Part shown: one piece after another, positions 10,912 through 21,457 of the stretch | Position numbering within the stretch: position 1 is the stretch's first letter | Layout: each line of letters opens with the position of its first letter | Source: Sphingomonadales bacterium | Lineage (GTDB): Bacteria > Pseudomonadota > Alphaproteobacteria > Sphingomonadales > Sphingomonadaceae | Direction of reading: 5' to 3' | NCBI GenBank assembly: GCA_027486895.1 | Contig: JAIXOE010000054.1 | Location: 1 to 64,000, forward strand | DNA: 64,000 bases | Made by a program: the position numbers and the translations under genes | Notes under the pieces: generated by a model | What the model was told of the DNA's origin: nothing | Databases searched by the model: none | What the model saw: only the letters and a program-made list of their open reading frames with translations

Positions 10912-11159
10912 CCGCCGGTTACTGGCGGGAATATCGCAAGCTCACCTGCATCGCCAAGGGCGGAATCCGCTGGCACCATTTCTTGGTCTAGAGCGAACCG
11001 AAGCCTTGCCTTGTCTTGAAAGGCCAACGCGTGGCCGGATGACTGAGCGGCCAGCCAGTCAATGGCATCTTCAATGGTGCGCAGATGTGTCGGCAGATCA
11101 AGATCTTCAAATGCTATACCTATGGCCTCGCGCACGGCCGCGAAATAAACCAGCCTCAT
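10908..11159 (-). CDS. moaD: Molybdopterin synthase sulfur carrier subunit MoaD
   Basis: Ubiquitin-like fold pattern, C-terminal PPVTGG; overlaps moaE by 4 nt. Confidence 0.9.
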   Translation of the reverse strand: MRLVYFAAVREAIGIAFEDLDLPTHLRTIEDAIDWLAAQSSGHALAFQDKARLRFALDQEMVPADSALGDAGELAIFPPVTGG

Positions 11160-11163
11160 ATGC

Positions 11164-11739
11164 TCAATCCATATGCTTTATGCCGACGCGCAGATAATCC
11201 CAGCCGGTAATCATAGTCAGCACGGCGGCAATCCAAAGCAGCGCCAGTGCGGCTTGCTTCAGCAATATCCAATCAGGCAAAGCGCCCGCCAAAATGATGC
11301 CGCCAAGCGATACCAGCTGGAAAGTCGTCTTCCATTTGGCAAGTTTTGAAACAGGCACCGAAATTTGCAGGCCCGCCAAAAACTCACGCAAGCCCGATAC
11401 AATCATTTCACGCAACAAAATGATCAGGGCCGCAATGACATGCCAGCCGTCGACATCACGCGTGAACACCAGCATCAAAATGACTGCGGCAACCATGATT
11501 TTATCCGCGATCGGATCAAGGAAAACGCCCAGTTTTGAGACTGTCCCCTGCGCACGTGCCAGGTAGCCATCGAAATAATCGGTAATCCCCATCAGGCAGT
11601 ACAATATGAATGCAAAGCCATAATCAAGTGGCACCGGCTGAATGCCAATGTCCTTGGTCCCGGGCCAAAGCAAAAAGACAAGAATAGGGACCGCAAGAAT
11701 GCGCGACAGGGTCAGGATGTTTGGTAAGCTAAGCATCAT
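11164..11739 (-). CDS. pgsA: CDP-diacylglycerol--glycerol-3-phosphate 3-phosphatidyltransferase
   Basis: CDP-alcohol phosphotransferase motif DYFDGYLARAQGTVSKLGVFLDPIADK. Confidence 0.93.
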   Translation of the reverse strand: MMLSLPNILTLSRILAVPILVFLLWPGTKDIGIQPVPLDYGFAFILYCLMGITDYFDGYLARAQGTVSKLGVFLDPIADKIMVAAVILMLVFTRDVDGWHVIAALIILLREMIVSGLREFLAGLQISVPVSKLAKWKTTFQLVSLGGIILAGALPDWILLKQAALALLWIAAVLTMITGWDYLRVGIKHMD

Positions 11740-11846
11740 GCAGCGATAGCGCGATGTGCCAGCAAAATCACGCGGCTATTTAACCGTCACATGAAATGCA
11801 CTTTGCCATGATAGGACCGGAAGGCTAAGGCTCCGAAACCGTCCGC

Positions 11847-13148
11847 ATGGGAACAGCGAAAATAATGGCCACGACAATGTCACTGTTGAACAAGCGCAGA
11901 TTTTTGCCGCTTTTTGTCACCCAGTTCCTGAATGCCTTCAACGACAATTTTTACAAGATGGCCATGGTCATTTTGGTTACGTACGAAATCTATTCCGATC
12001 CCACCCAAGAAGCGAATTTCAACGCCATTGCAGGCGCGCTGTTCATCTTGCCCTTTTTCCTGTTTTCCGCACTGGCGGGGCAACTTGCCGATACCATTGA
12101 AAAGACTCGAGTCATTCGCATGGTGAAGACAGCCGAGATTTTCATCATGATCTTCGGCGCAGCAGGTATCTATCTACACAATATACCGCTCATGCTGGCC
12201 GCGCTGTTTGCCATGGGCGTGCATTCCACTTTCTTTGGCCCAATCAAATACGCGATACTGCCACAGCATCTTGAACAAGACGAGGTTCTAGGTGGGACTG
12301 GGTTAGTCGAAGCGGGAACCTATCTCGCAATCTTGGGTGGCACGATTGCCGGAGGCATCATCCCAGGAAAGATTGCCGGCATCGGCATCATCATCGTCGC
12401 CATTATTGGACGATTCACAGCGCAGTCCGTTCCCTTCGCGCCGCCGGAAAGTGATGCACCAACGGCAAAAATGGACTGGAACATATTCCGCAGTAGCTGG
12501 CGGCTGGTGCGCGACACGATGCACATTCCACGCCTGTTCCTGGCCATCATGGCGATCAGCTTTTTCTGGGGTGTAGGGGCCGTACTTGGGTCGATTTTCC
12601 CGCCTATGGTCAAAAACGCCATCGGCGGCGACAATACCGTCGCTACCTTGTTCACTGCGTTTTTCTCTATCGGCATAGCCATCGGCTCAGTGGCGATAAA
12701 CCGCCTGTTGAATGGCACAGTATCCGCCAAATACGCGCCGGCTTCAGTTATCGTAATGGGCCTGTTCGTCCTAGACCTCTGGTGGACGGTCAGCCACTGG
12801 CAACCAACAGGGCCAGAACTGATGGATTGGTGGCAATTTCTGATGCTCGGTTACGGCGAACGCATGATTGTCGATCTTCTAGGCATTTCCATCGCCGGGG
12901 GTATGTTCGTTGTCCCGCTTTACGCATTTCTGACAACGACAGTCGCAAAGTCCCAGACTGCCAGAACCATTGCCGCGAACAACATCGTCAATTCCGGCGC
13001 GATGGTGATCGGCGCTGTCATCTACAGCCTTCTGGTCAGTGCAGGGGTCAGCATTGCCGATACGCTCTTCATGATTGCTGCGGCCTGCCTTGTCTCGGCA
13101 TGGATCTCGTGGAAGCTGCACAAAGCCTGCGATCCTGTGACCGCTTAA
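11847..13148 (+). CDS. MFS transporter, lysophospholipid-transporter (LplT)-like; start may be 11877
   Basis: Multiple TM segments; RRFLPLFVTQFLNAFNDNFYKMA N-terminus typical of the Aas/LplT-type MFS family. Confidence 0.8.
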   Translation: MGTAKIMATTMSLLNKRRFLPLFVTQFLNAFNDNFYKMAMVILVTYEIYSDPTQEANFNAIAGALFILPFFLFSALAGQLADTIEKTRVIRMVKTAEIFIMIFGAAGIYLHNIPLMLAALFAMGVHSTFFGPIKYAILPQHLEQDEVLGGTGLVEAGTYLAILGGTIAGGIIPGKIAGIGIIIVAIIGRFTAQSVPFAPPESDAPTAKMDWNIFRSSWRLVRDTMHIPRLFLAIMAISFFWGVGAVLGSIFPPMVKNAIGGDNTVATLFTAFFSIGIAIGSVAINRLLNGTVSAKYAPASVIVMGLFVLDLWWTVSHWQPTGPELMDWWQFLMLGYGERMIVDLLGISIAGGMFVVPLYAFLTTTVAKSQTARTIAANNIVNSGAMVIGAVIYSLLVSAGVSIADTLFMIAAACLVSAWISWKLHKACDPVTA

Positions 13149-13149
13149 A

Positions 13150-13341
13150 TCACGCTATAAAGCTGGTTATCGCGACGAAGAACGCACTGAAGCTGAGCAT
13201 AAACAAATGCGTATCTTCATTGCGCCACCACGACTTTGGGCGTGGCGCAGTGGCCGCATGTGTCATTTGCGGAGGGGGAAGCATACGCCGAAATGGATGA
13301 CGGGCAGCTTCGTTGCGACAGACTAATCTTCTTTTCAACAT
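13150..13341 (-). CDS. Small single-TM hypothetical protein
   Basis: 63-aa ORF ending in a TM segment (HLFMLSFSAFFVAITSFIA); not overlapped by another gene. Confidence 0.45.
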   Translation of the reverse strand: MLKRRLVCRNEAARHPFRRMLPPPQMTHAATAPRPKSWWRNEDTHLFMLSFSAFFVAITSFIA

Positions 13342-13433
13342 AGCAAGAGGTTAACGTTTCATTAGGCATAATGGCCACGCAAAAAGATGGTTAATACCCA
13401 CCCCAACCGGACTGTCCCGATCTGCGACAGTCG

Positions 13434-13449
13434 TTAACGCTTTTTTAAC
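13434..13449 (+). promoter_or_regulatory. CtrA-type binding-site match TTAAC-N6-TTAAC
   Basis: TTAACGCTTTTTTAAC, matching the alphaproteobacterial CtrA consensus TTAA-N7-TTAA; about 75 nt upstream of the ORF at 13524. Confidence 0.5.
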
Positions 13450-13523
13450 CATATTTGCAGGCGTGGGTTGGCGGTCTCACGCCACCTCTGATAAGACGCA
13501 GCCAATCAACAGGAGTCCTCCCG

Positions 13524-14498
13524 ATGGAAAGAGCAGCAAGCATTAGGCAAACCGGTGGCCCGGACGTAATTGAATGGATGGACGTTGAACTGGCCGCGCC
13601 CGGACCTGGCGAAGTGCGGATGCGCAATCTGGCCGTGGGCCTGAACTTCATTGATACCTATCACCGTGGCGGCCTGTATCCGATGGCCCTCCCGTCAGGC
13701 CTTGGCATGGAGGCTGCTGGCGTAATTGAAGCCGTAGGAGAAGGCGTCACCGACTGGCGCATCGGCGACCGCGTAGCCACCTTTGGTCCAAGCATCGGAG
13801 CCTATACTACCGCGCGCAATATCCCCGCCAATTGCCTGTTTTTGGTACCAGACGACATCACGGACGAAGTCGCGGCGGCTGGCTTGCTCAAGGGCTGCAC
13901 AACCGAGTTCCTTGTTGAGCGCTGTGCCAAGGTTCAGCCCAAATGGGACATATTGGTGCACGCAGCCGCAGGCGGTGTCGGGCTATTGCTTGTTCAGTGG
14001 CTGAAGCATGTTGGTGCCCGCGTCATCGGGACAGTCAGCACCGAGGAGAAAGCCGCGCTGGCGCGCACGGCGGGTGCCGACCATATCATTCTTTATGGCA
14101 AAGAAAACGTAGCAGCACAGGTACGTGAACTCACCGACGGCAAAGGTGTCGAAGTGACATTTGACGGCGTTGGTCTCGACACATGGGAAACGTCGTTAAA
14201 TGCGACGGCACGACGGGGCCTTATCGTCAGCTATGGCAATGCCAGCGGTCCGGTGACGGGTCTCAACCTTGGAACTTTGGCCCAAAAAGGCTCGCTATAT
14301 GTGTCGCGCCCGACCTTGTTCGATTATTATCATAACGCAGCCGAACGGGCAGCGGGCGCGGAATATGTGTTCGACATGTTCCGGCAGGGCATTATCGATA
14401 TCACGATCGGCAACCGTTATGCGCTTGAAGACGCTGCACAGGCGCACCGCGACCTTGAAGGACGAAAGACAGTTGGTTCTTCGATATTGATTCCCTGA
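13524..14498 (+). CDS. NADPH:quinone oxidoreductase (zinc-independent MDR family)
   Basis: AAGGVGLLLVQWLKHVGARVIGTVST cofactor fold; RBS AGGAG before ATG 13524. Confidence 0.88.
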   Translation: MERAASIRQTGGPDVIEWMDVELAAPGPGEVRMRNLAVGLNFIDTYHRGGLYPMALPSGLGMEAAGVIEAVGEGVTDWRIGDRVATFGPSIGAYTTARNIPANCLFLVPDDITDEVAAAGLLKGCTTEFLVERCAKVQPKWDILVHAAAGGVGLLLVQWLKHVGARVIGTVSTEEKAALARTAGADHIILYGKENVAAQVRELTDGKGVEVTFDGVGLDTWETSLNATARRGLIVSYGNASGPVTGLNLGTLAQKGSLYVSRPTLFDYYHNAAERAAGAEYVFDMFRQGIIDITIGNRYALEDAAQAHRDLEGRKTVGSSILIP

Positions 14499-14542
14499 AT
14501 ATTCAGGGCAACACGGATTTAGCAAAATATTGAGGGGGATTT

Positions 14543-15265
14543 ATGGAGCTTAAAGGTAAGACCGCATTGGTCACGGGCGGAACCGATGGCATCGGTCTGG
14601 AAATCGCACGCCAAATGATGGCGAAGGGCGTCGCTGTCATCGTCTGTGGTCGCCGCGACGACTTGCTCGGCAGAGCACGTGAAGAAGGAATGGAGGCCAT
14701 AAGGGCAGACCTTTCCACCGCACCGGGCTGCGCTGACCTCGCTGCCGCTCTCGCAGGGCGGGAACTGGACATTCTTATCAACAATGCAGGGATGAGCGGT
14801 AATTTCGGTCCCGGCGAGCCTCTTGATCTGGCGCTCACCGATCAGGCGATCTTTTTGAACCTCAACGCGCCACTGCACCTGATTGGGCAGTTATTGCCCG
14901 GCTTGCTTCAGCGGCCTGAAGCTTCAATTGTGAATGTCACCTCAGGCCTTGCCATAGCCCCGCGCGCAGGCGGTCCAGTCTATTGCGCATCGAAGGCGGC
15001 GCTTAGAAGCTTCACGCAATCGCTGCGGCACAATCTGCGCGATACCAAGGTTCATGTTATTGAAGCGTTGCCGCCTGTCGTCGACACCGCGATGACGCGC
15101 GGCCGAGTGGGCGGCAAAAAAATGTCAGCAAAGGAATGTGCTGCAGAAATCGTCGATGCCATTGCGACCAACGCGCCCGAAGCGAATGTCGGTATGGTGA
15201 AACTGCTTCGACTTGCTTACTCGATCTCACCTGCACTCGCCCGGCGGATCATGATCAGATTCTGA
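14543..15265 (+). CDS. SDR family oxidoreductase (DltE/YdfG-like)
   Basis: TGGTDGIGLEIA, NNAG, YCASK. Confidence 0.85.
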   Translation: MELKGKTALVTGGTDGIGLEIARQMMAKGVAVIVCGRRDDLLGRAREEGMEAIRADLSTAPGCADLAAALAGRELDILINNAGMSGNFGPGEPLDLALTDQAIFLNLNAPLHLIGQLLPGLLQRPEASIVNVTSGLAIAPRAGGPVYCASKAALRSFTQSLRHNLRDTKVHVIEALPPVVDTAMTRGRVGGKKMSAKECAAEIVDAIATNAPEANVGMVKLLRLAYSISPALARRIMIRF

Positions 15266-15326
15266 TCGTCAGCAATACCGCATCTCACTGCGGCCAAGCA
15301 TGTTTCACGAAGTCTGAGAATTAAGG

Positions 15327-15410
15327 TGGTGCCCCAGGCCCGACTCGAACGGGCACTCCTTTCGGAACAGGATTTTGAATCCAGCGCGTCTACCATTCCA
15401 CCACTGGGGC
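15327..15410 (-). tRNA. tRNA-Leu (anticodon CAA), CCA encoded
   Basis: Cloverleaf on minus strand: acceptor GCCCCAG/CTGGGGC, loop TTCAAAA, long variable arm, T-loop GTTCGAGTC, 3' ACCA. Confidence 0.95.
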
Positions 15411-15483
15411 ACATGCTCATCGGGCGAACCCGTTGAAGCGGAGGCCCCTCTAACCGAGCCTCCGCCTCGATGCAAGTGCATCC

Positions 15484-16905
15484 TTATTTCTTAAGTTCCT
15501 TGGCGAGTGTCTTCAGCGTCGCCTTACCATAAGGTGCCTTGAATCCGCCAATGCCGGCAACATCGACTCCAGTCTGACGATACACCGCGCGCATATGGCT
15601 GAAGGTTTTGAACCCGTCCGCGCCGTGATAATTCCCCATACCCGATGGCCCGACTCCACCAAATGGCAGGTCTTCCATCGCATTATGGAATACCACGTCG
15701 TTAATGGTAACACCGCCAGAGACCGTCCGCGACAGCACGCGTTCCTCCTCGGCTTTGTCGGATCCGAAATAATACAGACCAAGCGGGCGGTCATGTGCAT
15801 TCACATAATCAATCGCCTCGTCCATCGACGAATAGGTCATGACGGGCAGAATCGGTCCGAAGATTTCTTCCTGCATCACCTTCATGTCGTCGGTTACGTT
15901 TCGAACAATCGTCAGCGGCATTTTGTTGCCGTTGGATCCTGCAAAATCCTCGCCCGCAGGATTGATTTCGATCAGTTCCGCGCCCTTTTCGCGCGCATCC
16001 GCCAGATAGCCCTGAAGGCGTTCATAATTGCGGCCGTTCACAACTGACGTATAATCGTCATTGTGGAGCAGCTTGGGATATTGCGCGGTCACGCCGGCCT
16101 TCACTGCTTCAATCATGTCATGTTCTTGGTCGCTGGGGACCAGTAAATAATCAGGCGCGAGGCATATCTGGCCCGCATTCATCATCTTGCCCAAGGCAAT
16201 GCGCTCGCCAGCCTTTTTCTTATCCGCGCTGCGGCTGACGATGGTTGGTGACTTGCCACCCAACTCAAGCGTTACCGGCACCAGATTGTCCGCCGCGGCG
16301 CGCATGATATGCTTGCCAACGCCAGTCGCACCCGTGAATATCATATGGTCAAAGGCCAGCTTCGAAAAGGCCATGCCGACTTCAGCGCCGCCCGTGAAAA
16401 CGGCCATTTCCTCTTCAGCGAAATATTTGGGCACGACCTCTTCAAACAATGCCGACACGCGCTCGGTGAATTCGGACGGCTTGATCATGGCGCGGTTACC
16501 AGCGGCCAGAATGCCAGCCATCGGGACCATAACCATGCCAACCGGGAAGTTCCACGGTGCAACAACGCCGACTACGCCCTTTGGCTGATAGACGACTTCG
16601 GCCTTGGCGCCGAGTAGACCGAGCGGGAACGTCGCCTTACGCTTTTCGCCTTTGGCCCAGCTTTCAAAGTGCTTCTTGGCATGCTTCATCGCACTCACAG
16701 ATGGCATGATATCCGTCAACAGCGTCTGTTCGCGGCTGCGATGGCCGAAATCAGCCGAAACGGCCTTTGCGAAATCTTCGGCGTGGTCAATCAACATAGC
16801 AATCGCGCGGTCGATACGGTCACGGCGTACCGCCATCGATTCTGGCATAGCTGCGGTGAACGCTGCGCGCTGCTTTTCGAGCACGGTCTGCATATTTGCG
16901 GTCAT
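15484..16905 (-). CDS. Coniferyl aldehyde dehydrogenase-like ALDH
   Basis: VTLELGGKSPTIV, NAGQICLAPDY catalytic Cys motif; RBS upstream of ATG 16905. Confidence 0.88.
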   Translation of the reverse strand: MTANMQTVLEKQRAAFTAAMPESMAVRRDRIDRAIAMLIDHAEDFAKAVSADFGHRSREQTLLTDIMPSVSAMKHAKKHFESWAKGEKRKATFPLGLLGAKAEVVYQPKGVVGVVAPWNFPVGMVMVPMAGILAAGNRAMIKPSEFTERVSALFEEVVPKYFAEEEMAVFTGGAEVGMAFSKLAFDHMIFTGATGVGKHIMRAAADNLVPVTLELGGKSPTIVSRSADKKKAGERIALGKMMNAGQICLAPDYLLVPSDQEHDMIEAVKAGVTAQYPKLLHNDDYTSVVNGRNYERLQGYLADAREKGAELIEINPAGEDFAGSNGNKMPLTIVRNVTDDMKVMQEEIFGPILPVMTYSSMDEAIDYVNAHDRPLGLYYFGSDKAEEERVLSRTVSGGVTINDVVFHNAMEDLPFGGVGPSGMGNYHGADGFKTFSHMRAVYRQTGVDVAGIGGFKAPYGKATLKTLAKELKK

Positions 16906-17024
16906 TTTCTCTCTCCGTTTAATCAGTTGATGAATTGCTAGCGTGAAGCGTTGCACATTGAAACCATTTTGGCGTATCGAGTCTGCAAACATGCGCAAAG
17001 CATGCCGATTGGATTGGAGAGAAG

Positions 17025-18761
17025 ATGATCGAGGCCGGTAAAAAGTGGACGCCACCTGCTGGTTGGCCCGTTATAACGCGTGACCAAGTGAAAGCCGCTT
17101 TGTGCGCGCCGGGCATGCCGTTCGAAATGGAAACTGCCGAGATTGAAGGTGTGCCAACGCGCGTCTGGAAACACGCTCTGCCGAACCTCGCCGTCCTTGC
17201 TGCCCATGCAAAGGCAGCGTTCGGTGACCGCGAATTTGTAGTCTATGAAGATGAGCGCGTCACTTATGCGGCATGGCATCGCGCCGTGGCCACGCTTGCC
17301 CATGCGCTGCAGGAACGCGGCGTGAAAAAGGGCGACCGAGTTGCCCTCGCAATGCGCAACCTGCCCGAATGGCCAGTTGCTTTTTTTGCCGCCGCAGTCA
17401 CAGGCGCGATTGTTGTGCCGTTGAACGCATGGTGGACGGGCGAAGAACTGGCCTTTGGGTTGGCCGATTCCGGTGCTGCGGTTCTGATTTGCGATGCAGA
17501 ACGTTGGGACCGCATTTCGCCTTTTAAAGCAGAGATGCCAGCGCTTGAGCATGTGATGGTGACACGCGCCAGTTCAGCAGCACTGACCGAGCCAGCCATT
17601 GCCCTCGAAAGCATCATAAGCGGTCCGAAAAATTACGCCGATTTGGCGGACTTACCGTTGCCCGACGTCGCGATTGCGCCAGATGATGCTGCGACCATTT
17701 TCTACACCAGCGGGACCACCGGTAAGCCCAAGGGCGCATTAGGATCACACCGCAACCTGCTCACCAATGGCCTTTCCAGCGCCTATTCCGGTGCTGCGAC
17801 CGTATTGCGCCGTGGCGATCCTCTGCCCGAACCAAGCGTTCGAGCTGCCTTAGTTGTGATTCCAATGTTCCATGTCACCGCATGTTCGGCATCGATGATC
17901 CCCACGATTCAAGCAGGGCACAAGATCGTGTTTCTGCACAAATGGGATACCGTGAAGGCATTCGAAATTATCGAACGCGAAAAGATCAACGCCACTGGTG
18001 GTGTGCCGTTTATTGCGTGGCAATTGATCGAGCATCCGGACCGTGAAAAATATGACCTCAGCTCTATCGATGCGATAAGCTATGGCGGTGCGCCGTCGGC
18101 GCCAGAGCTTGTCAGCAAGATCCACGAGATATTTGGCGCGTTCCCGGGGAACGGCTGGGGCATGACTGAGACCATGGCGACAGTCACCTCGCATGTCGCC
18201 GAAGACTATTTGAACCGTCCCGACAGCTGTGGTCCTGCCGTTGCGGTCTCGGATTTGAAAATCATGTCAGAGGATGGCCAGACCGAGTTGCCTGTTGGCG
18301 AAGTCGGTGAATTGTGGGCGCGTGGTCCGCAAATCGTCAAAGGCTATTGGAACCGTCCTGATGCCACGGCAGAGACATTTGTGGATGGTTGGGTGCGCAC
18401 CGGTGACCTTGCACGCGTAGATGAAGAAGGGTTTTGTTTCATCGTCGACCGCGCGAAAGACATGATCATTCGTGGCGGCGAGAACATTTATTCGTCTGAA
18501 GTCGAAAACATCTTGTACGAACATCCTGCGGTCACCGATGCCGCACTGATTGGCATTCCGCACCAGACGCTCGGCGAAGAACCCGCCGCGGTCGTCCATC
18601 TGGCGCCCGGCATGACCGTCAGCGAAGATGAACTTCGCGAATATGTCAGCGAGCGATTGGCAAAGTTCAAAGTGCCCGTGAAGATCGTCTTCACCCAGGA
18701 TACCCTACCGCGCAACGCGAATGGCAAGATCCTGAAACGCGACTTGAAAGCATTGTTCTAA
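17025..18761 (+). CDS. Class I adenylate-forming acyl-CoA synthetase
   Basis: IFYTSGTTGKPKGA, GWGMTET, RTGDLARVDEEGFCFIVDRAKDMIIRGGENI. Confidence 0.92.
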   Translation: MIEAGKKWTPPAGWPVITRDQVKAALCAPGMPFEMETAEIEGVPTRVWKHALPNLAVLAAHAKAAFGDREFVVYEDERVTYAAWHRAVATLAHALQERGVKKGDRVALAMRNLPEWPVAFFAAAVTGAIVVPLNAWWTGEELAFGLADSGAAVLICDAERWDRISPFKAEMPALEHVMVTRASSAALTEPAIALESIISGPKNYADLADLPLPDVAIAPDDAATIFYTSGTTGKPKGALGSHRNLLTNGLSSAYSGAATVLRRGDPLPEPSVRAALVVIPMFHVTACSASMIPTIQAGHKIVFLHKWDTVKAFEIIEREKINATGGVPFIAWQLIEHPDREKYDLSSIDAISYGGAPSAPELVSKIHEIFGAFPGNGWGMTETMATVTSHVAEDYLNRPDSCGPAVAVSDLKIMSEDGQTELPVGEVGELWARGPQIVKGYWNRPDATAETFVDGWVRTGDLARVDEEGFCFIVDRAKDMIIRGGENIYSSEVENILYEHPAVTDAALIGIPHQTLGEEPAAVVHLAPGMTVSEDELREYVSERLAKFKVPVKIVFTQDTLPRNANGKILKRDLKALF

Positions 18762-18844
18762 CGTAGGGAACAGCGCGGATTCACATTTGTTTTTGATGCT
18801 GCGTCACCCTATAAGGTGGCAAATTGAAATCAAAGGAATCTCCC

Positions 18845-20032
18845 ATGAGCAACGCCGATCCTGTCGTAATACTATCCTACGCCCGCACGCCAATGGGGGC
18901 GATGCAAGGTGCGTTGGCCGACGTTGCCGCGACGGATCTTGGCGCGACGGCTGTGAAAGCAGCCGTTGCGCGTTCTGGCGTCGATGGCGCGGCGATTGAG
19001 CGCATCTACATGGGTTGTGTGTTACCAGCGGGCTTGGGTCAGGCCCCTGCCCGTCAGGCCGCAATAAAGGCTGGCCTCCCAAAATCGGTGCAGGCAACCA
19101 CGGTGAACAAGGTGTGCGGCTCAGGCATGCAGACCGTCATCATGGGCAGTGAGGCACTCGCCGCTGGCTCCGTCGATTATGTCATCGCGGGCGGCATGGA
19201 AAGCATGACCAACGCGCCCTATTTGCTGAAAAAGCACCGCAGTGGCGCACGCATTGGACATGACACCGCCTACGACCATATGTTCCTCGATGGACTTGAA
19301 GACGCATATGAGGCGGGCCGCGCCATGGGTACCTTCGCGCAGGACACAGCAAATGAATATCAGCTGACGCGCGAAGCACAGGACGCTTACGCCATTGAAT
19401 CGCTTCGCCGCGCGCAAAGTGCGATTGCAGACGGCGCGTTCAAGGCGGAAATCGTTGCCGTCACCGTTGCCACACGCAAGGGCGACGTCATCGTCGATAC
19501 AGACGAACAACCCGGCAAAGGCATGCCCGACAAAATTCCAACGCTCAAGCCAGCCTTTGCGAAGGACGGAACGATCACGGCCGCAACCAGCTCGTCGATT
19601 TCAGATGGTGCTGCAGCGCTTGTCCTGACCCGTCAATCTGTTGCCGACGCTAATGGCCAAACGCCGATTGCCCGTATCGTCGCGCACGCCGCGCACGCGC
19701 AGGAGCCATCGGCGTTCACCACAGCGCCTGTTGGTGCGATCAACAAATGTCTGGAAAAAGCTGGCTGGACCATAAGCGATGTTGACCTGTTCGAAGTGAA
19801 CGAGGCGTTCGCCTGCGTCGCGATGTTTGCGATGCACGATCTTGGCATTTCGCATGACAAGATTAACGTTCATGGCGGCGCGACAGCATTGGGGCACCCC
19901 ATTGGTGCGTCGGGTGCACGGATCATCACGACCTTGGTTGCTGCGCTTCAACGGCATGGCAAGAAACGCGGTCTAGCATCGCTCTGCATTGGCGGCGGCG
20001 AAGCGACTGCACTGGCTATCGAGATCATCTAA
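18845..20032 (+). CDS. Acetyl-CoA C-acetyltransferase (thiolase)
   Basis: NKVCGSGMQ, NVHGGATALGHPIGASGAR, CIGGGEATA. Confidence 0.94.
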   Translation: MSNADPVVILSYARTPMGAMQGALADVAATDLGATAVKAAVARSGVDGAAIERIYMGCVLPAGLGQAPARQAAIKAGLPKSVQATTVNKVCGSGMQTVIMGSEALAAGSVDYVIAGGMESMTNAPYLLKKHRSGARIGHDTAYDHMFLDGLEDAYEAGRAMGTFAQDTANEYQLTREAQDAYAIESLRRAQSAIADGAFKAEIVAVTVATRKGDVIVDTDEQPGKGMPDKIPTLKPAFAKDGTITAATSSSISDGAAALVLTRQSVADANGQTPIARIVAHAAHAQEPSAFTTAPVGAINKCLEKAGWTISDVDLFEVNEAFACVAMFAMHDLGISHDKINVHGGATALGHPIGASGARIITTLVAALQRHGKKRGLASLCIGGGEATALAIEII

Positions 20033-20162
20033 CCGATACAATTTGCGACAGTTATGTCCGATTTCTGAACAGCTTATTCGACGCCCATTCACGGCCCGAA
20101 GTCCATCTAGGGAACGTCGACGCAGTTAGTGCGTTTACGTTGAGAGAAAAGGACAGAAGACC

Positions 20163-20633
20163 ATGAAGACCAAATTTTTGATCGCAGCGGTCATCGCCAC
20201 CACCTTAACACCGATGGCGGCGCAGGCGCAGACACGCGAACTAAATCGTGACCGTCAGGAGGTCCGTCAGGAAAAGCGCGAGGTGCAGGACGCACGTCGT
20301 TATGGCGACCGTCAGGATGTCCGCGAAGAGCGTCGTGATGTGCGTGAAGCCCGTCAGGAGTATAAGGAAGATTGGCGCGAATATCGGCAGAAAAACCGTC
20401 GTGCTTTTCAGGCCACCCGCTTTAACGCGCCATTCCGTTATCGGACATTCAACACCGGCGTAAGCATTGGCGCAAGCTATTATGCACCGCGCTATCGTGT
20501 GAGCAATTATGCGAATTACCGCCTGCCAAATCCGGGCCGTTATCAAACATATGTACGTCACTACAACGACGTGCTGCTGGTGAACACACGCACCGGCCGA
20601 GTCATTAGAGCCTATCGCGGCTTTTACCTCTAA
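20163..20633 (+). CDS. RcnB-like periplasmic protein with charged DRQ/VRE heptad-like repeats
   Basis: Signal peptide, coiled charged segment, C-terminal YNDVLLVNTRTGRVIRAYRGFYL. Confidence 0.65.
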   Translation: MKTKFLIAAVIATTLTPMAAQAQTRELNRDRQEVRQEKREVQDARRYGDRQDVREERRDVREARQEYKEDWREYRQKNRRAFQATRFNAPFRYRTFNTGVSIGASYYAPRYRVSNYANYRLPNPGRYQTYVRHYNDVLLVNTRTGRVIRAYRGFYL

Positions 20634-20659
20634 AGCGTTCAATCCTCCCTGAACGCTTT

Positions 20660-20695
20660 GGGCCGTCGGAGAAATCCGGCGGCCCTTTGTTTTTT
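20660..20695 (+). terminator. Rho-independent terminator
   Basis: GGGCCGTCGG-AGAAAT-CCGGCGGCCC then TTTGTTTTTT. Confidence 0.85.
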
Positions 20696-20720
20696 GCCGC
20701 GCGCAGGCTAAGCATGTGGC

Positions 20721-21386
20721 ATGAATATCGTCTTCGTTCTCTTCGACAATGTCACGCAACTCGATTTTACGGGGCCCGTGCAATTCCTCTCGCGCTTGCC
20801 GGGCGCGGATGTGCATGTTGTCAGCAAAACCGGCGCGGCGGTTAGCACCGATAGCGGCTTTTCCATTCTCCCTAGGTCCAGCTTCGAAGACTGCCCGCAG
20901 GCGGACATCATTTGCGTTCCTGGCGGGCATGGCGTCCGTGATGCGATTGCAGACCCGGAAATCGTCGATTTTGTCCGGGCTCAAGCAAACGGTGCGCAAT
21001 ATATCACAAGCGTGTGCACCGGTGCATTCATTCTCGGGGCTGCCGATTTGCTCCGTGGCAAGGAAGCGACCTGCCACTGGGCTTACACTCATCTGCTGCC
21101 GATGTTTGGTGCAGCGCATCGCCCCGCACGCGTTGTCCGCGATGGCAATTTGGTTACCGCAGGCGGCGTAACATCTGGCATCGACTTTGCGCTTGAACTG
21201 ATTTCAGACATTGCAGGTGAGGATGTTGCGCGGTCTATCCAACTTGCGCTCGAATATGATCCTGTCCCACCATTTAGCGGCGGAACGCCTGCAAATGCCC
21301 CGGATGCAATAGTCTCAAACCTCCGCGCGCGCGTTTATGAAAAGGCCGCAACCGAAATGGAAATCGCGATCAAAAAGATAATTTAA
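20721..21386 (+). CDS. DJ-1/PfpI family protein
   Basis: ITSVCTGAFILGAADLLRGKEATCHW nucleophile-elbow motif. Confidence 0.9.
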   Translation: MNIVFVLFDNVTQLDFTGPVQFLSRLPGADVHVVSKTGAAVSTDSGFSILPRSSFEDCPQADIICVPGGHGVRDAIADPEIVDFVRAQANGAQYITSVCTGAFILGAADLLRGKEATCHWAYTHLLPMFGAAHRPARVVRDGNLVTAGGVTSGIDFALELISDIAGEDVARSIQLALEYDPVPPFSGGTPANAPDAIVSNLRARVYEKAATEMEIAIKKII

Positions 21387-21457
21387 CTCGCCAGTTAAAT
21401 TCCCACTGGACGAAGTCTGTTCATGGGCATAGCGTCTCCGCTCGGGAGAGAGAAATT

